In this document: in pieces, positions 1-4,450 of the stretch | Layout of the letters: each line of letters opens with the position of its first letter | Position numbering within the stretch: position 1 is the first letter of the stretch | Assembly (NCBI GenBank): GCA_003551785.1 | Contig: PUNP01000972.1 | Span: 1 to 6,325, forward strand | DNA from: Candidatus Brocadiaceae bacterium | GTDB lineage: Bacteria > Planctomycetota > Brocadiia > SM23-32 | Direction of reading: 5' to 3' | Length of the DNA: 6,325 nt | Translations under genes and position numbers: made by a program | Notes under the pieces: generated by a model | Databases searched by the model: none | Seen by the model: the letters and a program-made list of their open reading frames with translations, nothing else | Told to the model about the DNA's origin: nothing

Positions 1-36
1 ACCCTGCGGGCGCGTCTTCAGCGGCGCATCTGCGGC

Positions 37-125
37 AAAAGTCTGCACTTGCAGTATAAGAATACAGCGGCGTTTGACATTTGCCACAGATGCACCACTG
101 AAAACGCGTGAAATATGCAGGCTAT
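37..125 (+). repeat. Dispersed intergenic repeat, copy A
   Basis: This stretch matches 2588-2680. The best block is AGCGGCGTTTGAC (66-78), identical to 2621-2633. After a 12-13 base variable part comes TGCACCA (91-97 versus 2647-2653), then a shared TGAAAA...GCGT/GCGTT...AAATATG core. The left part (AAAAGTCTGC from 37) matches the other copy only weakly. Both long copies lie just past the 3' end of a minus-strand gene, so they could be transcribed as trailer sequence. No protein is encoded. The boundaries are approximate. Confidence 0.6.
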
Positions 126-158
126 AAGTCTTATAAGTCCTATACGTCGTATATTTAG
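123..158. repeat. 9-bp tandem repeat, four imperfect units
   Basis: Four consecutive 9-base units read TATAAGTCT, TATAAGTCC, TATACGTCG and TATATTTAG; the first two differ at one base and the later ones decay. Such TATAAGTC-type arrays are, from memory, common intergenic decoration in several environmental phyla. The array lies between repeat copy A and the end of the lipoprotein gene. No function is evident. Confidence 0.75.
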
Positions 159-185
159 AACAAAAAAAGAACTGCTCAACGGGCT

Positions 186-635
186 CTAATAGCTGTAAAC
201 GCCCCTGTTTAATCCGTCTCTGACGGCTGATATGATCTTGGAGCTCCGTATAGTGGCGGACGTATATCCATCGACTTCAGTGCTGACAATTTCCTCCGGG
301 TGATAAAGGGCGCTGAGAGAGTTGCTGATATCTTTACCCACCAGGTGGTTCAGCGCTTCCTTATATTGTTTGACGACTGATTTGTACGGTTTCGTTTCAG
401 TATCAAGGTGGTAATCGTCATCACGCCTGAGATGACGGAATTCAGCATCGGTAACCACGCCTTCCCTCAACGTAAACTGCACGTTAACCTGAACGTCTGG
501 TCCGTCGGCAAAGACTCCGCGGTAAGTGCCGTCTTCCAGGTATCTTGCACCTTCAGCAGGCGATACGTCTTGCGTGCGGCAACTGAGTATAAGAAGAATA
601 CTGATTCCGAATAACACAAAAATAGCTTTTTTCAT
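186..635 (-). CDS. FMN-binding-domain lipoprotein, probable extracytoplasmic flavin electron carrier
   Basis: A 149-residue protein. It starts with a lipoprotein signal: Lys2-Lys3, a hydrophobic stretch, then a lipobox ending I-L-S-C with the lipidated Cys at 19. Residues about 35-145 resemble the small FMN-binding domain of NqrC/RnfG: an opening DGTYRG, a strand-rich middle, and near the end D122-G-Y-T-S-A-T128 followed by SSKII. This fits the Dxx(S/T)GAT flavinylation motif, with Ser126 in place of the usual Gly and Thr128 as the expected acceptor for FMN attached by ApbE. No ApbE gene is in the window. The inferred role is electron transfer on the outer face of the membrane, partner unknown. 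AGGAG lies 11 bases before the ATG (647-651), and a near-consensus promoter at 701-729 suggests transcription separate from the SulP gene upstream. Family assignment is good; the exact role is inference. Confidence 0.8.
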   Translation of the reverse strand: MKKAIFVLFGISILLILSCRTQDVSPAEGARYLEDGTYRGVFADGPDVQVNVQFTLREGVVTDAEFRHLRRDDDYHLDTETKPYKSVVKQYKEALNHLVGKDISNSLSALYHPEEIVSTEVDGYTSATIRSSKIISAVRDGLNRGVYSY

Positions 636-700
636 GAGTTTAATTTCTCCTAAAGGATTTTACGGCTTAAACTTTTCCATTCCAAGCTTCCCTACTTAAT

Positions 701-729
701 ATTGTAATATCGAATGAGGGCCAGGTCAA
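701..729 (-). promoter_or_regulatory. Sigma-70-type promoter for the FMN-binding lipoprotein gene
   Basis: Read on the minus strand, TTGACC (724-729) is followed after exactly 17 bases by TACAAT (701-706), which is close to the TTGACA/TATAAT consensus. Transcription would begin near 694 and give a leader of about 60 bases before the ATG at 635. The promoter sits in the gap after the SulP stop codon, so the lipoprotein need not depend on read-through from that gene. Confidence 0.65.
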
Positions 730-814
730 ACTAAGATTCAAATCCAAGGAATTTGAGCAGTAAAAATTTTTACATATCGGGGTAGCCGACGCGAATCAAT
801 GACTCTATCCCGGG

Positions 815-2476
815 CTATTCAAGTTCGCTTACGGCCTGTTGAAGGGTGGGGAAATCTTTTTGCCGGGGGGAGGAACTGTGCCAGTCGGCTTTTTCTATCA
901 CTTCGCGCACCTGAGCCTTCATGCCGGCAAACACAAGCGTTACGCCGTGATGGGCAAAAGTTTCCTTTATCTCTCCAAGCGTAAAAAGGGCTACAGCGTC
1001 TATGTCATTAACACCTGACATGTCGAGAATGACCCATTGTGCATTGGGCTGTTTTGCCAATTGTTCTCCCGCACGCTCCTGAACGTATCGGGCGTTGGCG
1101 AAATACAGACTGGCATCTACACGGATGATGATCATGCGTGGGTTGGTCCGGGCATCCGGGTAAAACCTGATATCATGAAAAGTATTCTCTGACTCGACAT
1201 ATCCCAGAACGGCGGTTCTCGGTTGTGAACTTCGGGCGACGAATAGAGTTAAAGAAAAAATGATACCGGTCAGAATCCCCTGTTCGATACCGACCGCCAG
1301 CGTAACAAAAAAAGTGACCAGCAGTGTCCAGCCATCGGCCCTTTTGATGCTGAAAAGGCGAAAAGCGTATTTATAATCAATCAGTCCGGCCAGGGAAACA
1401 ATAATAATTGCCGCCAGCACGGTAACCGGCAGGTGATAAAATAATGGGGTGAAAAACTGCAAAACGGCCAGCACCAATGCGGCAGCAATCGCCGATGCGA
1501 GGGGCGATTTGGCCCCCACCTTGTAATTGACCGCCGTGCGTGAAAAGCCGCCGGCTACGACATAGCCCGAAAACAAACCGGAAAGAAGGTTCGCTGCACC
1601 CAGTCCGGCGAGTTCACGATTAGGATTAATCCGTTCTTTCTCACGCATGGCGGTCCATTGAGCTATCCCCATCGACTCGACGTAACCGACAAAGACAATG
1701 ACCATAGCAGCAGGGAAGAGTGCGATTGCCATACGCGTGTCCAGCATAGGAACGGCAAGGCGCGGCAGCCCGCCCGGCACTTCGCCAACAACAGCAACGC
1801 CGAGTGCATCAAGGTTAAGGGCCTTAACCAGCAAGATTGCCAGGACGACGACTATCAGAGCTGAAGGGGCATGCGGCCATCTTTTTTTGGTCAAATACAT
1901 GATGGCGGCCGAGCCGATTCCAACGCCGGCAGTAGGCAGGTGCACATCGCCGATTCTGCTCAAGCCCCCGTGAATTAACGAGATTAAGGAATGGCCGGCG
2001 GCGGGCCCTGTCCCGAGCAGATGTCCCGCCTGGCTGAGGATTATAATAATGGCGGCCGCAGAAATAAAACCGCTCATCACGGCCGTCGAAACGAAATTGA
2101 TCAGGTAACCGGCACGCAGCAATCGAAGGACCACCTGAACAATCCCGACAATAAGAGTTAACAAAGCAGCTATCCTGACATACTCAAGGGTTCCCGGTTC
2201 GGCATGCTCTGAGCATGCGGACAATACCAGCAGTGACAATATCGCTACCGGACCGACTACCAGATAGCGAGAGGTGCCCAGAAGTGCATAGACGAAGAGA
2301 GGGATGGTAGAGGCGTAAACCCCGACAACTGGGGGGAGTCCGGCGATGTTAGCGTATGCCATGCTCTGCGGTATCAGCATTACCGCCACGATAACGCCCG
2401 CCCAAATGTCATATTTCAGGAAGGATTTTTGGTAATCCTTCAGCCATGAACAACACGGTATTTTTAACATACTCAT
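815..2476 (-). CDS. SulP family (SLC26-type) anion transporter with C-terminal STAS domain
   Basis: A 553-residue integral membrane protein, normal length for bacterial SulP. The N-terminal transport domain contains the family signature PQSMAYANIAGLPPVVGVYA (residues 36-55), then a GTSRYLVVGPVA segment and the FVGYVESMGIAQ segment (about 262-273) with the conserved Glu267. Hydrophobic segments follow each other up to about residue 413. Residues about 430-550 form a cytoplasmic STAS domain with the DMSGVNDIDAVAL core (485-497). Family members move sulfate, bicarbonate, dicarboxylates or other anions, usually by proton or sodium symport or by exchange. The YeeE/YedE genes upstream make a sulfur oxyanion plausible, but the sequence does not show the substrate. 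ATG at 2476 was chosen; a second in-frame ATG lies two codons later. Neither has a clear Shine-Dalgarno site, and a repeat fragment abuts the start. The position usually Ser/Thr in STAS cores is Ala494. Confidence 0.93.
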   Translation of the reverse strand: MSMLKIPCCSWLKDYQKSFLKYDIWAGVIVAVMLIPQSMAYANIAGLPPVVGVYASTIPLFVYALLGTSRYLVVGPVAILSLLVLSACSEHAEPGTLEYVRIAALLTLIVGIVQVVLRLLRAGYLINFVSTAVMSGFISAAAIIIILSQAGHLLGTGPAAGHSLISLIHGGLSRIGDVHLPTAGVGIGSAAIMYLTKKRWPHAPSALIVVVLAILLVKALNLDALGVAVVGEVPGGLPRLAVPMLDTRMAIALFPAAMVIVFVGYVESMGIAQWTAMREKERINPNRELAGLGAANLLSGLFSGYVVAGGFSRTAVNYKVGAKSPLASAIAAALVLAVLQFFTPLFYHLPVTVLAAIIIVSLAGLIDYKYAFRLFSIKRADGWTLLVTFFVTLAVGIEQGILTGIIFSLTLFVARSSQPRTAVLGYVESENTFHDIRFYPDARTNPRMIIIRVDASLYFANARYVQERAGEQLAKQPNAQWVILDMSGVNDIDAVALFTLGEIKETFAHHGVTLVFAGMKAQVREVIEKADWHSSSPRQKDFPTLQQAVSELE

Positions 2477-2503
2477 CGTAAAAAGGTGTGCCCAGCTTTT
2501 TTC
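2477..2503 (+). repeat. Partial copy of the dispersed repeat, next to the SulP start codon
   Basis: The bases CGTAAAAAGGTGTGCCCAGC and the following T-run closely match 2584-2610, within and just before copy B, in the same orientation. The fragment begins at the base next to the SulP start codon and fills the place where a ribosome binding site would be. This may explain why none is visible. Confidence 0.5.
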
Positions 2504-2587
2504 AGTCTTTTAATGTTTGTGCAGTTGCAGCTTTTTCGGGGGCCTTACATTTTTCCGCCATTATCATGATCAATGGGGAATCCCGTA

Positions 2588-2680
2588 AAAAGTTTTTGCC
2601 AAGCTTTTTCCAAAAAGCGGAGCGGCGTTTGACGTTTTATCGCATATGCACCATGAAAAAGCGTTAAATATGAAGGATAG
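2588..2680 (+). repeat. Dispersed intergenic repeat, copy B, with AT-rich hairpin
   Basis: The left third contains AAAAGTTTTTGCCAAGC followed by a short hairpin, GCTTTTT-CC-AAAAAGC (2603-2618). The right two thirds matches copy A (66-125): AGCGGCGTTTGAC, TGCACCA, then a TGAAAAA...GCGTTAAATATG block. The left third is also found inverted at 3253-3285, so together the two segments bracket the gene at 2686-3243. It occupies most of the 209-bp gap between two minus-strand genes and could affect messages crossing the gap. Confidence 0.65.
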
Positions 2681-2685
2681 TAAAA

Positions 2686-3243
2686 TCACAGTCCGGCGCT
2701 CTCTATCCAGATCAGCAGTCCGACTATCATTGCGGAGGCTGCAGCCACCACTATCCAGGAGTTGACCTTGAGCAGTTCAGGGAAGGTTTTGCTGCCGAAA
2801 TCGCCCTTATGCAGTATGTGCTTTTCCAGTTTGGGGTAAAGCGCGGCAAATAAACCGGCTCCGATAAGTATGCCCACTATCCCGCCCAGCAGGGCGTCAA
2901 GTGCTCCCTGGGCGAAAGCGCCGGCAACCGTTCCCGGGCAATATCCAAGCAATCCAAAACCAATGCCGAAAACCAACCCTCCGATGACACTCGAACCCAG
3001 TGAGCCGGGTTTCGGATGGAGTTCAGCAAAACCGAGGCTCCGGAGAAGATGGACTCCTATCATGCCCGTCAGCACGGCGGTCAGCATGATCTTGACGACG
3101 GTGAAATCTTCAAGGAGCAACTGCTGCATGATAACATTATATCGAGTGACCCCGCCTTTTTGAAGCAGGAAGCCAAATCCGATCCCGATCAGAAAACCAA
3201 TAAACAGTTGAGTCCGCTTTTTTGAGTGCAGTTTGCTTAACAT
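2686..3243 (-). CDS. Half-size YeeE/YedE-family membrane protein (GYCPGT type)
   Basis: A 185-residue, very hydrophobic protein with about five membrane segments (roughly 13-30, 48-70, 84-105, 118-137 and 161-181). The segment GFGLLGYCPGTVAGA (96-110) carries the only cysteine, Cys102, in the motif typical of the small YeeE/YedE-like proteins that pair with a GGCTSGHG-type half. YeeE/TsuA proteins import thiosulfate, passing it along conserved cysteines; small paired members are linked to sulfur-species transport or detoxification. The partner is probably the gene at 3648-4172. The ATG at 3243 has GGAG seven bases upstream. A weak possible promoter lies upstream on the minus strand: TTGTTT (3313-3318), 18 bases, TATAGC (3289-3294). 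The gene is bracketed by inverted copies of a repeat segment (2588-2620 and 3253-3285). The family call is firm; the substrate is inferred. Confidence 0.85.
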   Translation of the reverse strand: MLSKLHSKKRTQLFIGFLIGIGFGFLLQKGGVTRYNVIMQQLLLEDFTVVKIMLTAVLTGMIGVHLLRSLGFAELHPKPGSLGSSVIGGLVFGIGFGLLGYCPGTVAGAFAQGALDALLGGIVGILIGAGLFAALYPKLEKHILHKGDFGSKTFPELLKVNSWIVVAAASAMIVGLLIWIESAGL

Positions 3244-3252
3244 TTCTTATCT

Positions 3253-3285
3253 CCGCTTTTTAGAAAAAAGCTCGGCAAAAACTTT
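3253..3285 (-). repeat. Inverted partial copy of the dispersed repeat
   Basis: Read on the minus strand, this is AAAGTTTTTGCCGAGC followed by a hairpin GCTTTTTT-CT-AAAAAGC-like stem (3255-3271). It matches 2588-2620 at about nine bases in ten, with one single-base length difference. It lies in the leader of the gene at 2686-3243, immediately upstream of its GGAG site, so in the message its hairpin stands close to the ribosome binding site. Confidence 0.6.
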
Positions 3286-3331
3286 AAAGCTATACAACTG
3301 AAAGTCATATAAAAACAATTGGAATGAACCA

Positions 3332-3622
3332 CTAGGGGCTTGGCCGAAAAGGCAATAATTAGCAAATGCCGCAATTTCAGGTGTAACCGCGCCCCTTTGG
3401 GGCGCATTTATCTTTGTATCATTTATTACCCCTGGTTGAAACCAGGGGCTACCAAACTTCGCCCCGCTGGGGCGAAAACAGAGGCCTTGCCCCGGATGGG
3501 GCAAAGTTTGGTAGCCTCGGGTTTCAACCCGAGGTGATGATTTCCACGTATTTTTGCGCCCTGAAAGGACGCGGTAGATCGATGCGTATTGGCAATGGTG
3601 CGCTTTTCGGCCACGCTCCTAG
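3332..3622. repeat. 291-bp imperfect inverted repeat of nested hairpins (REP/MITE-like)
   Basis: The outer ends, CTAGGGGCTTGGCCGAAAAG (3332-3351) and the complement of 3603-3622, agree at 18 of 20 bases. Moving inward, the arms pair again at GCGCCCCTTTGGGGCGC (3389-3405) against 3556-3572, at an AT-rich stretch, at hairpins CCCCTGGTT-GA-AACCAGGGG (3429-3448) and CCTCGGGTT-TC-AACCCGAGG (3515-3534), and at GCTACCAAACTT (3448-3459) against 3504-3515. The innermost hairpins are 3458-3476 (8-bp stem) and 3487-3504 (7-bp stem). Compensating differences, such as the two outer hairpins with different bases but intact stems, suggest that structure is maintained. It accounts for most of the 404-bp gap between the two YeeE-like genes. 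Open frames crossing it are side effects of the palindrome. It may be a non-autonomous mobile element; no transposase is in the window and no target duplication is evident. Confidence 0.8.
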
Positions 3623-3647
3623 CCTTACGGGTTGTGAGAAATGCGGG

Positions 3648-4172
3648 CTATCCGCAGAGTATAACTCGGAAAAGCAGCATAGCAGTGGCGATCCCGCCGA
3701 TGAAGAAACAGCAGGCGGCGATCCAGCTGCTCACTGTCAGCTGCAGCGTTCCGCTTATCCCGTGCCCGCTTGTGCATCCGCCGGCCCAGCGTGCGCCGAA
3801 TCCGAGAATTATGCCTCCGATAAGGCTCACTCCCCATCGCAGTATCACGGAGCCTCCCGCTGCTGCGTACCAGATGCCCGGTATCCGCAGGATGCGAAAC
3901 TCGCTGGATAAAACCGCCGATAAGAACGCCCCCAGTATCAGCCCTGCTACAAGCATCCATTCCCAATCGACTGTCGGAGTGAATTTTTGATAATACGCCT
4001 TTTCCTTAACTTTGTCGCCCCGAAAAAGCATCTCAAGCATACCGCTAGTGCGCGCGAAAGCCGTAGAGCAGCCGATCGGCTTGTTTGAAAGCAGGAATGC
4101 GATGCAGGACAGCAGTCCGATTCCCGCTCCGACCACGTAGGGAGACCATCTTGGCATTGTTAACATTTCCAT
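3648..4172 (-). CDS. Half-size YeeE/YedE-family membrane protein, putative thiosulfate/sulfur transporter component
   Basis: A 174-residue membrane protein with four likely membrane segments (about 10-28, 71-90, 113-130 and 147-169). Two motifs place it in the YeeE/YedE (TsuA) family: KPIGCSTAFA with Cys35 and GFGARWAGGCTSGHGISG with Cys133. In full-length TsuA, conserved cysteines line the route for thiosulfate; these two are probably the equivalents. Full-length members are about 330-350 residues, so this is a half-size form that probably works with the GYCPGT-type protein encoded next at 2686-3243. Extra cysteines occur at 23, 154, 155 and 173. The start is well supported: AGGAGG six bases before the ATG and a near-consensus promoter at 4217-4245. 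It is the first gene of the minus-strand series, but the 404-bp gap and inverted repeat that follow make a single operon uncertain. Family certain; substrate inferred. Confidence 0.88.
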   Translation of the reverse strand: MEMLTMPRWSPYVVGAGIGLLSCIAFLLSNKPIGCSTAFARTSGMLEMLFRGDKVKEKAYYQKFTPTVDWEWMLVAGLILGAFLSAVLSSEFRILRIPGIWYAAAGGSVILRWGVSLIGGIILGFGARWAGGCTSGHGISGTLQLTVSSWIAACCFFIGGIATAMLLFRVILCG

Positions 4173-4178
4173 TGTGAA

Positions 4179-4184
4179 CCTCCT
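4179..4184 (-). promoter_or_regulatory. Full-consensus Shine-Dalgarno site
   Basis: On the minus strand AGGAGG stands six bases before the ATG at 4172. It decides the start of the YeeE/YedE gene over the in-frame Met codons at residues 3 and 6, and shows that this organism uses classical ribosome binding sites, in contrast to the flavoprotein gene on the other strand. Confidence 0.8.
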
Positions 4185-4216
4185 GTCGAAAAATATCGTT
4201 TTATATATATTAAAAG

Positions 4217-4245
4217 ATTTTACTATAGAAACATTTGCATGTCAA
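4217..4245 (-). promoter_or_regulatory. Sigma-70-type promoter for the first YeeE/YedE gene
   Basis: On the minus strand a perfect TTGACA (4240-4245) is followed after 17 bases by TAAAAT (4217-4222). Transcription would start near 4210, in an AT-rich run of TATATA, giving a leader of about 38 bases that contains the AGGAGG site. The near-consensus form suggests strong basal expression; no clear operator palindrome is seen around it. Confidence 0.7.
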
Positions 4246-4314
4246 TAGAGGAAGATGCTGGGATAGGGTGGCACAGGTCGGCGTGCAGAGAGGCGGGGAA
4301 CGCATAGGCGGAGA

Positions 4315-4354
4315 CACGGAGTCACGAAGTCATGAAGTCACGGAGTCATGAATT
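4315..4354. repeat. 8-bp tandem repeat, five imperfect units
   Basis: Five consecutive units read CACGGAGT, CACGAAGT, CATGAAGT, CACGGAGT and CATGAATT. It lies in the 278-bp gap between the divergently transcribed YeeE/YedE and flavoprotein genes, ending about 20 bases before a possible extended -10 element. Similar GGAGTCACGAAGT-type arrays are, from memory, widespread intergenic sequence in environmental genomes. Whether it acts as a binding site is unknown. Confidence 0.75.
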
Positions 4355-4374
4355 CGACTTTATCGTCCACATTC

Positions 4375-4383
4375 TGCTATACT
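4375..4383 (+). promoter_or_regulatory. Possible extended -10 promoter element for the flavoprotein gene
   Basis: TGCTATACT fits the TGnTATAAT extended -10 pattern with one mismatch. No good -35 box is found 16-19 bases upstream, where the sequence is the edge of the 8-bp tandem repeat. A start near 4390 would give a leader of about 60 bases, including a short GTTGT-AAA-ACAAC hairpin (4411-4423) and an AT-rich run before the ATG. Confidence 0.35.
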
Positions 4384-4450
4384 TGAATACATATCCCGAA
4401 CTCAAAGCCCGTTGTAAAACAACCGCGTTTTTTTATTTAATTTTGTAGAA

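Noticed and set aside
123..158. CRISPR-like array
   Set aside because: The units are 9 bases long with no spacers, and no cas gene is present. The same reasoning excludes the 8-base array at 4315-4354.
159..185. Intrinsic terminator after the lipoprotein gene
   Set aside because: On the minus strand there is a run of seven T residues, but no convincing GC-rich hairpin precedes it.
1658..1973. Plus-strand open frames opposite the SulP gene
   Set aside because: The composition is low in hydrophobic core residues and has no motif; they are shadows of a well-conserved transporter.
3247..3504. Open frames on both strands inside the 3244-3647 gap
   Set aside because: They are products of the palindromic repeat, which reads similarly on both strands; they contain repeat-derived peptides and no family signature.
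3429..3534. Intrinsic transcription terminator
   Set aside because: The hairpins are strong, but none is followed by a T-run on either strand, and they belong to the larger inverted repeat.
3414..3911. Plus-strand open frame of 165 codons
   Set aside because: It runs through the inverted repeat and then antisense to the YeeE/YedE gene at 3648-4172. Its protein has no recognisable fold and the minus-strand gene has clear motifs, a ribosome binding site and a promoter.
2686..4172. One full-length YeeE gene broken in two by insertion of the palindromic element
   Set aside because: Each half has its own ATG and ribosome binding site and ends in a complete membrane segment, and half-size pairs with these motifs are known in the family. 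An ancient split cannot be excluded, but no broken sequence is seen.
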